The notes beneath the pieces are model-generated. The model made no database searches, had not been told where the DNA came from, and saw nothing but the letters and a program-made list of their open reading frames with translations. The translations under genes and the position numbers were made by a program. Of a stretch of DNA of 64,000 bases, positions 19,255-27,659 are shown piece after piece; position 1 is the first letter of the stretch; each line of letters begins with the position of its first letter. This DNA comes from Streptomyces sp. NBC_00443 (GTDB lineage Bacteria > Actinomycetota > Actinomycetes > Streptomycetales > Streptomycetaceae), in the NCBI RefSeq assembly GCF_036014175.1, contig NZ_CP107917.1, forward strand, positions 5,580,001 to 5,644,000, written 5' to 3'.

Positions 19255-20358
19255 GTGGCAGTCGTCGATGTATCCGAAGAGCTCAAGTCCCTCTCCTCGA
19301 CCATGGAGTCGATCGAGGCCGTTCTGGACCTCGACAAGCTGAGGGCAGACATCGCCGTGCTCGAGGAGCAGGCGGCCGCGCCGTCCCTGTGGGACAACCC
19401 GGACGAGGCGCAGAAGATCACCAGCAAGCTGTCCCACCTCCAGGCCGAGGTGCGGAAGGCCGAAGCCCTGCGTGGCCGGATCGACGATCTCGCCGTGCTG
19501 TTCGAGATGGCCGAGGAGGAGGACGACCCGGACACCCGTGCCGAGGCCGAGTCCGAGCTCGCCGCCGTCCGCAAGGCGCTGGACGAGATGGAGGTGCGGA
19601 CGCTCCTCAGCGGCGAGTACGACTCCCGGGAGGCGCTCGTCAACATCCGTGCCGAGGCGGGCGGCGTCGACGCCGCCGACTTCGCCGAGAAGCTGCAGCG
19701 GATGTACCTGCGCTGGGCGGAGCAGAAGGGCTACAAGACCGAGATCTACGAGACGTCGTACGCCGAAGAGGCCGGCATCAAGTCGACCACGTTCGCCGTG
19801 CAGGTGCCGTACGCCTACGGCACGCTCTCGGTCGAGCAGGGCACCCACCGGCTCGTGCGGATCTCGCCCTTCGACAACCAGGGGCGCCGCCAGACCTCCT
19901 TCGCGGGCGTCGAGATCCTTCCCGTGGTCGAGCAGACCGACCACATCGAGATCGACGAGTCCGAGCTGCGGGTGGACGTGTACCGGTCGTCCGGTCCCGG
20001 CGGTCAGGGTGTCAACACCACCGACTCCGCGGTGCGGCTCACCCACCTCCCCACCGGCATCGTCGTCTCCTGCCAGAACGAGCGGTCGCAGATCCAGAAC
20101 AAGGCGACCGCCATGAACGTTCTCCAGGCGAAGCTGCTGGAGCGGCAGCGCCAGGAGGAGCGGGCCAGGATGGACGCCCTGAAGGACGGCGGCAGCTCCT
20201 GGGGCAACCAGATGCGGTCGTACGTGCTGCACCCGTACCAGATGGTCAAGGACCTGCGCACCGAGTTCGAAGTCGGCAACCCCGAGGCCGTGTTCAACGG
20301 TGAGATCGACGGGTTCCTGGAAGCCGGGATTCGCTGGCGCAAGCAGCAGGAGAAGTAA
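19255..20358 (+). CDS. prfB: Peptide chain release factor 2
   Basis: 367 aa, the cytoplasmic factor that reads UGA and UAA and hydrolyses the finished peptide from tRNA. Anticodon-like SPF at 204-206 is the RF2 signature, and the catalytic GGQ is at 249-251 in SGPGGQGVN. Full family length. GTG 19255 starts a sequence beginning [13 protein letters not shown], as in other streptomycetes. The frame is continuous: there is no in-frame UGA and no programmed +1 frameshift of the E. coli type. A strong hairpin follows the stop, so it ends its transcript. Confidence 0.97.
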   Translation: MAVVDVSEELKSLSSTMESIEAVLDLDKLRADIAVLEEQAAAPSLWDNPDEAQKITSKLSHLQAEVRKAEALRGRIDDLAVLFEMAEEEDDPDTRAEAESELAAVRKALDEMEVRTLLSGEYDSREALVNIRAEAGGVDAADFAEKLQRMYLRWAEQKGYKTEIYETSYAEEAGIKSTTFAVQVPYAYGTLSVEQGTHRLVRISPFDNQGRRQTSFAGVEILPVVEQTDHIEIDESELRVDVYRSSGPGGQGVNTTDSAVRLTHLPTGIVVSCQNERSQIQNKATAMNVLQAKLLERQRQEERARMDALKDGGSSWGNQMRSYVLHPYQMVKDLRTEFEVGNPEAVFNGEIDGFLEAGIRWRKQQEK

Positions 20359-20368
20359 CTTTGTCGAC

Positions 20369-20405
20369 AAGGCAACTGCCGCCATCCCGGCGGCAGTTGC
20401 CTTTT
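20369..20405 (+). terminator. Rho-independent terminator of prfB
   Basis: A perfect 15-bp stem, AAGGCAACTGCCGCC (20369-20383) with 20389-20403, has an ATCCC loop and ends in TTTT. It begins 10 bp after the prfB stop. Confidence 0.92.
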
Positions 20406-20496
20406 CTGTGCCTGCATGTCTGGGTTTTACATCACACTCACAGACTCCAACCCCTGGCATAGCCCCCGTATTTGGACATGGCGCACGCAAACGGCC

Positions 20497-20525
20497 TTGA
20501 CGTGTCTTTGAAAAATGGGAAGGGT
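20497..20525 (+). promoter_or_regulatory. Possible promoter of the LAETG surface protein
   Basis: TTGACG at 20497-20502 is a good -35. A weak -10 (AAGGGT/AGGGTA) follows after 17-18 bp. It lies about 130 bp before the coding start in a 294-bp gap that otherwise shows nothing beyond the prfB terminator. Confidence 0.3.
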
Positions 20526-20652
20526 AAAGCGCGGCATGCGTATCTCTGGGGCGCATGTGAACCGGGGGATTCGAGTTAAGCGACGTCCTCCGTCGATCAC
20601 GGCCCCCGAGCGCCGCCTCACTGACGATTCAGCTACTGGGGGTAGCAACCAC

Positions 20653-21264
20653 ATGACGAAGAAGACGCGGATCCGTATCGCGCGCCTCGCGGCCGGTGCC
20701 GTGATCGCGGCCGGTGCCTCGCTGACCGCTGCGGGTGCGGCTTCGGCCGCGCCGTCGGAGGACTGCCTGCTCGGCATTTGCATCGGTGGAGAGGACGACC
20801 CGACCGACCCGGCGCCCACCGACCCGCCGACCGAGGACCCGATTCCGACGGACCTCCCGACCGACCCGATCCCGACCGAGGACCCGATCCCGACCGAGGA
20901 CCCGACCGTCGAGCCGACCGAGCCGGAGGAGCCCACCGAGGACCCGACCACCGAGCCGACCGACCCGGGCAACGGGAACGGCAACGGCAATGGGAACGGC
21001 AACGGCGGCGGCAACGACAACACCAACCCCGACGGTGGCACGTCCCCCCAGGAAGAGGGTTCCTCCTCCCTGACGGAGACCAACACCGACAGCACGGGCA
21101 CCGGCGCCAACACGTCCGCCCAGGGCAACGGTGAGGAGCTCGCCGAGACCGGTGCCGCTGAGACCACGTTCCTGCTGGTCGGCGCCGCCACGATGATCGC
21201 CGGTGGTATCGGCTTCCGCATTCTGCCGCGCCTCGTGGGCGGCCGTGGTGGTGCGGCTGCCTGA
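20653..21264 (+). CDS. Cell-wall-anchored protein with PTxDP repeats and LAETG sorting signal
   Basis: 203 aa. A Sec signal (MTKKTRIRIAR, hydrophobic core, cleavage after ASA at about 32) is followed by a short CLLGIC segment with two Cys. A Pro/Thr/Asp/Glu repeat region (PTDPP, PTEDP units, about residues 45-105) and a GNGNGN run come next. The C-terminus has LAETG, a hydrophobic helix and a basic RLVGGRGG end. LAXTG is the motif cut by class E sortases in Streptomyces (known for long chaplins). The product should be covalently attached to peptidoglycan with the repeat region as a stalk. I do not recognise a folded functional domain. Start ATG 20653 after GGGGGTAG. A strong terminator follows. 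Confidence 0.85.
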   Translation: MTKKTRIRIARLAAGAVIAAGASLTAAGAASAAPSEDCLLGICIGGEDDPTDPAPTDPPTEDPIPTDLPTDPIPTEDPIPTEDPTVEPTEPEEPTEDPTTEPTDPGNGNGNGNGNGNGGGNDNTNPDGGTSPQEEGSSSLTETNTDSTGTGANTSAQGNGEELAETGAAETTFLLVGAATMIAGGIGFRILPRLVGGRGGAAA

Positions 21265-21306
21265 CGGTAGCCGGTCGTCCACGCTGCGTGATTCACGCCG
21301 TACGGC

Positions 21307-21343
21307 CGAGGGGCCCGGAGCGCATTTCGCTCCGGGCCCCTCG
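21307..21343. terminator. Bidirectional terminator between convergent genes
   Basis: A perfect 16-bp stem CGAGGGGCCCGGAGCG (21307-21322) with 21328-21343, loop CATTT, lies between the sortase substrate (+) and the small zinc-ribbon gene (-). Confidence 0.85.
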
Positions 21344-21380
21344 CCATGTCCGCACGTCAGTACACGGTGCGGGCGTCACC

Positions 21381-21572
21381 CTATGCCGTCTGGTGCGCCA
21401 GCAGTGCCACAGCCGCGATCAGCACCGCCAGCAGGGCGATCAGCGTCATGGGGTTCAGACCCGCGAACGGGTTCTCCTGCTGCAGCCGCTCACGGTTCGC
21501 CCGGCACACGGGGCAACGGCCCTCACTCACGGGCGCGGCACAGTTCGCGCACACCAGCCGGTCGTACGTCAT
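21381..21572 (-). CDS. Small zinc-ribbon membrane protein
   Basis: 63 aa from ATG 21572, preceded by AGGAGGG at ideal spacing. It has CANC...CPVC, a four-Cys zinc ribbon at residues 8-24, a short polar helix, and one C-terminal membrane helix (LIALLAVLIAAVALLA). It is divergent from ftsE; a small ORF at this place fits the conserved streptomycete neighbourhood. Function unknown. The ribosome site is strong and the motif pattern clear, so I regard it as real in spite of its size. Confidence 0.8.
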   Translation of the reverse strand: MTYDRLVCANCAAPVSEGRCPVCRANRERLQQENPFAGLNPMTLIALLAVLIAAVALLAHQTA

Positions 21573-21806
21573 GCGCCACCCTCCTAGCCAGTTCCCTCCG
21601 GGGGGTTCAACGGGTTCCGCCCCGAGAACGTTCCCCCCTCCACAATGCCAGGTTCCCCGGGAAAGGGCGCGGGCGCTCCCGGAGGGGTGGTTGCCAACCC
21701 GGCACAAATTGCACAAGCCTCGCGCAACCCCTCCCGGTGCCTGCGCCCCCGCCCCCGGTTCGCGTATGGTCACGCTCATCTACCCCCGGCGACCCATGGT
21801 GCATCC

Positions 21807-22496
21807 GTGATCCGACTCGACAACGTCTCCAAGGTCTACCCCAAGCAGACCCGCCCCGCACTCAGGGATGTGTCCCTGGAAGTGGAGAAGGGCGAGTTCG
21901 TGTTCCTCGTCGGGTCCTCCGGCTCCGGAAAGTCCACCTTCCTGCGGCTGATCCTCCGCGAGGAGCGGTGCACTCACGGGCAGGTGCACGTCCTTGGCAA
22001 GGACCTCGCGCGCCTGTCCAACTGGAAGGTGCCGCAGATGCGCCGCCAGCTGGGGACCGTGTTCCAGGACTTCCGGCTGCTGCCGAACAAGACGGTCGCC
22101 GAGAACGTGGCCTTCGCGCAGGAGGTCATCGGCAAGTCCCGCGGCGAGATCCGCAAGTCCGTGCCGCAGGTGCTCGACCTCGTCGGGCTGGGCGGCAAGG
22201 AGGACCGGATGCCCGGTGAGCTCTCCGGTGGTGAGCAGCAGCGGGTGGCGATCGCCCGGGCCTTCGTCAACCGGCCCAAGCTGCTGATCGCCGACGAGCC
22301 CACCGGCAACCTGGACCCGCAGACCTCCGTCGGCATCATGAAGCTGCTCGACCGGATCAACCGGACGGGCACCACCGTGGTGATGGCGACGCACGACCAG
22401 AACATCGTGGACCAGATGCGCAAGCGCGTCATCGAGCTGGAGCAGGGCCGCCTCGTCCGCGACCAGGCACGCGGCGTCTACGGCTACCAGCACTGA
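21807..22496 (+). CDS. ftsE: Cell-division ABC ATPase FtsE
   Basis: 229 aa. Walker [10 protein letters not shown] at 36-44, Q-loop in VFQDFRLL, signature LSGGEQQRV, Walker B LLIADEP and switch His in ATHDQN. GTG 21807 begins [13 protein letters not shown], the standard FtsE start. With FtsX just downstream it forms the membrane complex that couples ATP hydrolysis to activation of peptidoglycan hydrolases. The Shine-Dalgarno is weak. An ATG 13 bp before the start opens a five-codon reading frame whose TGA overlaps the GTG start. Confidence 0.95.
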   Translation: MIRLDNVSKVYPKQTRPALRDVSLEVEKGEFVFLVGSSGSGKSTFLRLILREERCTHGQVHVLGKDLARLSNWKVPQMRRQLGTVFQDFRLLPNKTVAENVAFAQEVIGKSRGEIRKSVPQVLDLVGLGGKEDRMPGELSGGEQQRVAIARAFVNRPKLLIADEPTGNLDPQTSVGIMKLLDRINRTGTTVVMATHDQNIVDQMRKRVIELEQGRLVRDQARGVYGYQH

Positions 22497-22532
22497 CCGC
22501 GACCGTCCACGGAAAGGCCTGAAGAAGACGCC

Positions 22533-23450
22533 ATGCGCGCCCAGTTCGTACTCTCCGAGATCGGTGTCGGTCTCCGCCGCAATCTGACGATGACCTTCGC
22601 CGTCATCGTCTCCGTCGCCCTGTCGCTCGCCCTGTTCGGCGGGTCGCTCCTGATGAGCGACCAGGTCAGCACCATGAAGGGCTACTGGTACGACAAGGTC
22701 AACGTCTCGGTGTTCCTCTGCAACAAGAGCGACGCCGAGTCCGACCCCAACTGCGCCAAGGGCGCGGTGACCGACGACCAGAAGAAGGAGATCCTCGCCG
22801 ACCTGGACAAGATGACGGTCGTCGAGAAGGTCGTCTACGAGTCGCAGGACCAGGCGTACAAGCACTACAAGGAGCAGTTCGGCGACTCCCCGCTGGCGGC
22901 CTCGCTCACGCCGGACCAGATGCAGGAGTCGTACCGGATCAAGCTGAAGGACCCGGAGAAGTACCAGGTCATCGCGACCGCCTTCGACGGGCGCGACGGT
23001 GTGCAGTCGGTGCAGGACCAGAAGGGCATTCTGGACAACCTCTTCGGGCTGCTGAACGGCATGAACTGGGCCGCCCGGGCCGTGATGGCGCTGATGCTCG
23101 TGGTCGCGCTCATGCTGATCGTCAACACCGTGCGGGTGTCCGCGTTCAGCCGGCGGCGTGAGACGGGCATCATGCGGCTGGTGGGCGCCTCCGGCTTCTA
23201 CATCCAGGCGCCGTTCATCATGGAGGCCGCGGTCGCCGGGCTCATCGGCGGGTCGGTCGCCTGTGCCTTCCTGGTGATGGCGCGGTACTTCATCATCGAC
23301 CACGGTCTGGCCCTGTCGGAGAAGCTGACGCTGATCAACTTCATCGGCTGGGACGCGGTGTTGACGAAGCTGCCGCTCATCCTCGCGACGAGCCTGCTGA
23401 TGCCCGCGTTGGCAGCGTTCTTCGCGTTGCGCAAGTATCTGAAGGTGTGA
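22533..23450 (+). CDS. ftsX: Cell-division ABC membrane subunit FtsX
   Basis: 305 aa, the length usual in actinobacteria. One helix near residues 20-43 is followed by an extracellular domain of about 125 residues that includes a Cys pair (FLCNKSDAESDPNC). Three more helices lie in the C-terminal half (AVMALMLVVALMLIVNTVRV, the IMEAAVAGLIGG region, ILATSLLMPALAAF). ATG 22533 with GGAAAGG upstream, 36 bp after ftsE. Recruits cell-wall hydrolases through the outside loop. A hairpin follows. Confidence 0.95.
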   Translation: MRAQFVLSEIGVGLRRNLTMTFAVIVSVALSLALFGGSLLMSDQVSTMKGYWYDKVNVSVFLCNKSDAESDPNCAKGAVTDDQKKEILADLDKMTVVEKVVYESQDQAYKHYKEQFGDSPLAASLTPDQMQESYRIKLKDPEKYQVIATAFDGRDGVQSVQDQKGILDNLFGLLNGMNWAARAVMALMLVVALMLIVNTVRVSAFSRRRETGIMRLVGASGFYIQAPFIMEAAVAGLIGGSVACAFLVMARYFIIDHGLALSEKLTLINFIGWDAVLTKLPLILATSLLMPALAAFFALRKYLKV

Positions 23451-23460
23451 CCAACGCCAA

Positions 23461-23494
23461 GGGGGCCGTCCGGTCAACGGACCGTACGGCCCCT
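23461..23494 (+). terminator. Hairpin after ftsX
   Basis: GGGGCCGT pairs with ACGGCCCC, one mismatch, then four more pairs, over 23462-23493, 11 bp after the stop. Likely ends the ftsEX transcript. Confidence 0.65.
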
Positions 23495-23517
23495 CGCGTT
23501 GTCCTAGACTCACCGGC

Positions 23518-24683
23518 ATGTCAGGTCGTGACCTGTTCTGTCAGCCCCGCCGCTTCGGCCGCGGGGCCGCCCTGACATTGGTCTTCGCGAGTGTGCTCGT
23601 CGCCGGTGCCGCGACCGGCTCGCTGCCCGGCCCTGACCGGAAAACCCCGCCGACGCCGCCGGTTCGGCCGCTCCGGCGGGCCGGCACGTGGATGTCGCCG
23701 AGGCGGCCGCCGAGGCCATGGCCGCGGGCAAGTCCCCCATGGAGGCCGCCGAGCGCGCGGTCAGCCGCAGCGGGGACCGCTGGGGCGCCGTCTACTCCCA
23801 GGGCGAGTACGAGGAGTTCGAGGAGGCCCTCGACGGCGAGTACACCGGCGTCGGGCTGTGGGCGCGCCGCGAGCGTGACGGCCGTATCGAGGTGACCAGG
23901 GTGCGGGCGGGGTCGCCCGCCGCCGTCGCCGGGATCCGCGCGGGCGACCTGGTGCGCAGCATCGACGGCAAGAAGGTCGACGGGCGTCCGGTCACCGAGG
24001 TCGTCTCCTTACTGCGGGGCGACGCGACCGACGCGGACGCGGGTACGGCGGTGGAGGTGGGGCTGGAGCGCGGCACGTACGCGTGGGACCTCACGCTGCG
24101 CCGGGCCCGGCTGTCCACCGACTCGGTCACCGTGCGACAACTCGCCGACGGCGTCACCGTCATCAAGATCGCCTCCTTCACCAAGGGCTCCGGGGACGCG
24201 GTCCGCGAGGCCGTACGACACGCCCCGGCCGCCACCGGCGTCGTCCTCGACCTGCGGGGCAACTCCGGCGGCCTGGTCACCGAGGCCGTCACCGCCGCCT
24301 CCGCCTTCCTCGACGGCGGCCTCACCGCCACCTACGACGTCGACGGCGACCAGCGCGCCCTGCACGCCGAACCCGGCGGCGACACCGCCAGACCCCTGGT
24401 CGCGCTCGTCGACGGCGGCACGATGAGCGCGGCCGAGCTGCTCACCGGTGCTCTGCAGGACCGCGGCCGCGCGGTCGTCGTGGGCACCCGCACCTTCGGC
24501 AAGGGCTCGGTCCAGATGCCGAGCCGCCTCCCCGACGGCTCCGTCGCCGAGCTGACCGTCGGGCACTACCGCACCCCTTCCGGGCGGACTGTCGACGGCC
24601 GCGGCATCACCCCCGACCTGGAGGCCGACCGACAGGTCCTGGAGCGGGCCCAGACGGTCCTCAGCGGCCTCGGCGACTCGTAA
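23518..24683 (+). CDS. S41-family PDZ protease (CtpA/Tsp type), signal peptide frame-shifted
   Basis: The body from 23688 on is a C-terminal-processing protease. [22 protein letters not shown]. Catalytic Ser in [10 protein letters not shown]; catalytic Lys in TFGKGSVQ. The body frame has no secretion signal, yet the +1-offset frame starting ATG 23518 gives [16 protein letters not shown] and a hydrophobic core, a proper signal. Restoring one C in the GACCGG at about 23637-23642 joins them through [25 protein letters not shown] therefore annotate one exported protein of about 388 aa. An internal start (for example 23688) would leave a cytoplasmic protease, which is unlikely. Sits between ftsX and smpB as expected. 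Confidence 0.82.
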
Positions 24684-24730
24684 ATCGGCTTTCCGCGCAC
24701 CCCCTCCGTAGTGCGAAAATGGACGGCACT

Positions 24731-25291
24731 ATGAGCAAGGGAATGTACGTACCCAAGGAGTCCCAGCCCAAGCAGGGCGGCGGGGCGGCGGCCGGCAAGA
24801 CCCGAGACGGCGAGAAGGGCGGCAAGCGCAAGATCGTCGCCCAGAACAAGAAGGCCCGGCACGACTACGCGATCATCGACACCTTCGAGGCCGGCCTGGT
24901 CCTCATGGGCACCGAGGTCAAGTCGCTGCGTGAGGGCCGGACCTCGCTGACCGACGGCTTCGTCCAGATCGACCAGGGTGAGGCGTGGCTGCACAACGCC
25001 CACATCCCGGAGTATCACCAGGGCAGCTGGACCAACCACTCCGCGCGCCGCAAGCGCAAGCTGCTGCTGCACCGCGAGGAGATCGACAAGCTGGAGGCGA
25101 AGTCCCAGGAGACGGGTCACACGATCGTGCCCCTCGCCCTGTACTTCAAGGACGGTCGCGCGAAGGCCGAGATCGCTCTGGCGCGAGGCAAGAAGGAGTA
25201 CGACAAGCGCCAGACGCTGCGGGAGAAGCAGGACCGGCGGGAGTCGGACCGGGCGATCGCGGCGGCGAAGCGGCGGCAGCGCGCCCAGTAG
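24731..25291 (+). CDS. smpB: tmRNA-binding protein SmpB
   Basis: 186 aa from ATG 24731; an alternative ATG at 24743 gives MYVPKE, the more common family start. Conserved core: [40 protein letters not shown]. The C-terminal basic tail [18 protein letters not shown] enters the empty mRNA channel. A Gly/Ala/Lys linker of about 25 residues after the start is longer than in E. coli. Works with the ssrA RNA encoded 160 bp downstream to free stalled ribosomes. The stop codon lies inside the first of three 16-bp tandem repeats. Confidence 0.96.
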   Translation: MSKGMYVPKESQPKQGGGAAAGKTRDGEKGGKRKIVAQNKKARHDYAIIDTFEAGLVLMGTEVKSLREGRTSLTDGFVQIDQGEAWLHNAHIPEYHQGSWTNHSARRKRKLLLHREEIDKLEAKSQETGHTIVPLALYFKDGRAKAEIALARGKKEYDKRQTLREKQDRRESDRAIAAAKRRQRAQ

Positions 25292-25331
25292 CGGGCCGCC
25301 CCAGTAGCAGGCAGCCCCAGTAGCAGGCTGC
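25284..25331 (+). repeat. Three 16-bp tandem repeats across the smpB stop codon
   Basis: CCCAGTAGCGGGCCGC, CCCAGTAGCAGGCAGC and CCCAGTAGCAGGCTGC follow each other without gaps. The first carries the smpB stop (CAG TAG), and the unit was then copied into the spacer before ssrA. Confidence 0.85.
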
Positions 25332-25449
25332 AAGGAATACGCTGGCATGGTCGTGCGTTGGTCACGTACGATGGCACTGCACCTCACAGAGGGTGCGCGC
25401 CCCTCTCCGGTCGCCGGAGGTTTGCCGGAGGGGATTGAAAAAACAACAT

Positions 25450-25833
25450 GGGGATGATCGGTTTCGACAGCGGCTGTTCAAGCAGGGGAAGCGTGTCGAG
25501 GAAGCGGCAATGATCTCGTAAACCATATGTCGCAACCAATAATCGCCAATTCCAAGAGCGATTCCCGCGCCTTCGCCCTCGCTGCCTAATAAGCAGTGAG
25601 TGAAGGCCCTAACGGGTGTCAGCCCGGGGGTGTTCCCGACCCGGACCCTGGCATAATCTAGGGGACTAAACCATCGAACCCGGTCACGGGGTTCGATGGG
25701 AAACCAAACAGTGACTGGGCCCGTCGGCGACTTGTTCGCGTGATCGCCGGGGCCGAGAAAATCGCAGCGAACTGCACACGGAGAAGCCCTGCTTCTGCAC
25801 CGTTGGACGCGGGTTCGATTCCCGCCATCTCCA
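25450..25833 (+). ncRNA. ssrA: Transfer-messenger RNA
   Basis: 5' GGGGATG pairs with 3' CATCTCC to form the acceptor stem. The third pair is G-U, the alanine identity element, and A25833 is the discriminator. The T arm is GGGTTCGATTCCC. The tag frame starts near GCC 25545 and reads ANSKSDSRAFALAA followed by TAA TAA. The ALAA end is the Clp-type degradation signal. CCA is not encoded. Pseudoknot segments lie between the tag and the 3' end. Next to smpB, its protein partner. Confidence 0.95.
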
Positions 25834-25872
25834 CGATCGGGAGGTTTCCGAACCTCCCTAACCCATGTGGGC

Positions 25873-25906
25873 AAAGGCCCCGCCGCCTTCGGGCAGCGGG
25901 GCCTTT
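25873..25906 (+). terminator. Terminator of ssrA with UUCG loop
   Basis: AAAGGCCCCGC pairs with GCGGGGCCTTT, and an inner stem closes a C(TTCG)G tetraloop. It starts 40 bp after the tmRNA 3' end. Confidence 0.85.
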
Positions 25907-26024
25907 GTCATGCCGGGACGGTCACGCCGTGCTCTGCGGGGCCGGAGTGATCTGTGACACCCCTGTGACCGGAGGTGTGGGTTCCGCCACAGACCGTGGG
26001 TGCGGTCCCTGGTGAGCTGGGCGG

Positions 26025-27034
26025 ATGCCTACCGCCTCGCGCACCGTCCCCGCTGCCCTCGCCGGTGTTCTGCTGCTGGCCGCGTGCGGTTCCCAGAGTG
26101 CATCCCAGGGCGATGACGCGACGAGGGCTCGCGGCGCCGGGGCCCCGGTCGGCGCCGTGTCGCTGTGCCCGTCGGACTTCGTGCAGTACGGCAGCCCGCC
26201 GCCGTCCGTCGAACCGGCCGTCACACCCTCGGGTACGCCGACGCCGCTGCCCCTGCCCTCCTCGGTCGACGGTCCGGGCGAGGACGGGGTCGAGGTGACC
26301 GGCCTGTACGCCTGGGGGCAGGACAGCGGCTGTGACGCCGACTTCTCCGCCGAGTTCGAGGTCACCAACCGGGGTACGCAGGCGGCCACTTACACGGTGA
26401 CCATCGGGTTCCTGTCGGCGTCCGGAGGCGCCGTCGACAACGTCGAGCAGACCGTCGCGTCGGTCGAGCCGGGACGGACCGTCAAGGCGGCCGTCGCCAT
26501 GACGGGGCCCGCCCCGGGCGCCCCCGAGGTGACGGGCGCGGAAGTGATCAAGGTACGCAGCGTTCCCGTCGTCGAAGGGTCGTCCGCCTCGGGGCCGTGC
26601 CCGGCGTCCGGCGTGCACGTCTACGCCGACCGGGGAGACGCCGCCATGGGGCTGCGCGTCGTCGGACTGCATCTCGTCAACTGCGGCACCGGACCTACGA
26701 GCTCCATGGCTACCCGCAGCTCGAACTCCTCGACGCGGACCACGACATCGTCGACGGCGTGCGGATCCTCCAGGGCACCGATCAGATCAGCACCGGCACC
26801 GGTGGGACCGGTCGGCCGCAACCCGTGGTGCTGCGGCCGGGTGAGGCCGCCCGGTCGACCCTGGCCTGGCGCAACACCACCGAGGCGGGCGTCGGCGACC
26901 CGGTCAACGCGCCGTACGTCCGGGTGCGGGCCAAGCAGGGCGCCGACCCCGTGACGGTGATGCCGGAACTGGACCTCGGGACGACCGGCAAGCTCGGCGT
27001 AGGGCCGTGGAAGAAGGACGAGACGTACCGGTGA
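26025..27034 (+). CDS. Lipoprotein with DUF4232-like domain, frame-shifted near 26692
   Basis: ATG 26025 opens a lipoprotein signal (TVPAALAGVLLLAACGS; lipid Cys at 21). A Pro-rich linker is followed by a region with N-R-G-T type beta-sandwich features. At about 26690 the frame is lost. The -1 frame continues the expected DUF4232-like ending, YELHGYPQLELLD through EDETYR-like residues, to TGA 27034. Adding one C to GGACCTACG restores NCGTGPYELHGYPQ. I annotate one surface protein of about 336 aa. The stop overlaps the next gene's GTG by four bases, which supports 27034 as the true end. Function of DUF4232 is unknown. Confidence 0.68.
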
Positions 27035-27603
27035 CCGGCCCTCTCGCCGTCCTGGCGGGTGCCCTGGCGCTGGGCCTGCTCGTCCATCCGCGCATCGCGC
27101 ACGGCGTCAAGGTTCTCGTCCTCACCGCGCCTCCGGTGGCGGGAGTGGCCTGGCTCCTGGACGAGGTGTTCGGGCGGCTCGGCGTCGCTCTCACCGTCGT
27201 CGCCGTGTACGTCGTCGTGCTGGTCGCGCTGAACGGACTCATCGGCCATCCCCGCCTCCCGGCCTGGGCGAGGGCGGCGGCGTTCGTCACGATTCCGGTC
27301 GCGGCGGCGGCCTGGCTGCTGGTCGTCACGGCGGACGACACGGCCAAGGACCCCGGCGAGGACCCGTGCTCCATGCGCTACGGCGGCGTCGGCGTCTCCA
27401 AGGCGTTTCCCCCGCAGGCGTACTGCCTCTACGAGGACGGCGGGACGCACAACCTCGCGGCGGGCGCCCAGTTCGTGTTCTGGGTCTGCTTCTTCAGCAG
27501 CCTGCTGCTGCTCGCGGCCGGGCTGTGGGAGGTCGCGCGTGATCCGGGCAGGCTCGTGCGGCAGTTCCGTACGGACCCTCGCCCTCTCGATGAACCACCA
27601 TGA
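27031..27603 (+). CDS. Small polytopic membrane protein
   Basis: 190 aa from GTG 27031, which overlaps the lipoprotein stop (GTGA). About five hydrophobic helices (LAVLAGALALGLLVHP; LVLTAPPVAGVAWLL; VALTVVAVYVVVLVAL; FVTIPVAAAAWLLVVT; FVFWVCFFSSLLLLAAGLW). An external loop between the last two has two Cys (DPCSMRYGG...YCLYEDGG) that may pair. Coupled to the lipoprotein, so the two probably form a complex. I do not recognise a family. Confidence 0.72.
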   Translation: MTGPLAVLAGALALGLLVHPRIAHGVKVLVLTAPPVAGVAWLLDEVFGRLGVALTVVAVYVVVLVALNGLIGHPRLPAWARAAAFVTIPVAAAAWLLVVTADDTAKDPGEDPCSMRYGGVGVSKAFPPQAYCLYEDGGTHNLAAGAQFVFWVCFFSSLLLLAAGLWEVARDPGRLVRQFRTDPRPLDEPP

Positions 27604-27659
27604 ACCACCATGCGTGAGACGTCCGTTGTGGTGTCCCACTCCATATCGACGGGTCGTTC

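Noticed and set aside
19255-19400. Programmed frameshift in prfB
   Set aside because: The frame is continuous and no early in-frame UGA exists, as expected in actinobacteria.
20970-21010. CRISPR-like short repeats in AACGGCAACGG
   Set aside because: They code for a Gly-Asn run in the LAETG protein; no spacers.
25790-25833. A separate tRNA gene
   Set aside because: It is the T arm and acceptor end of tmRNA.
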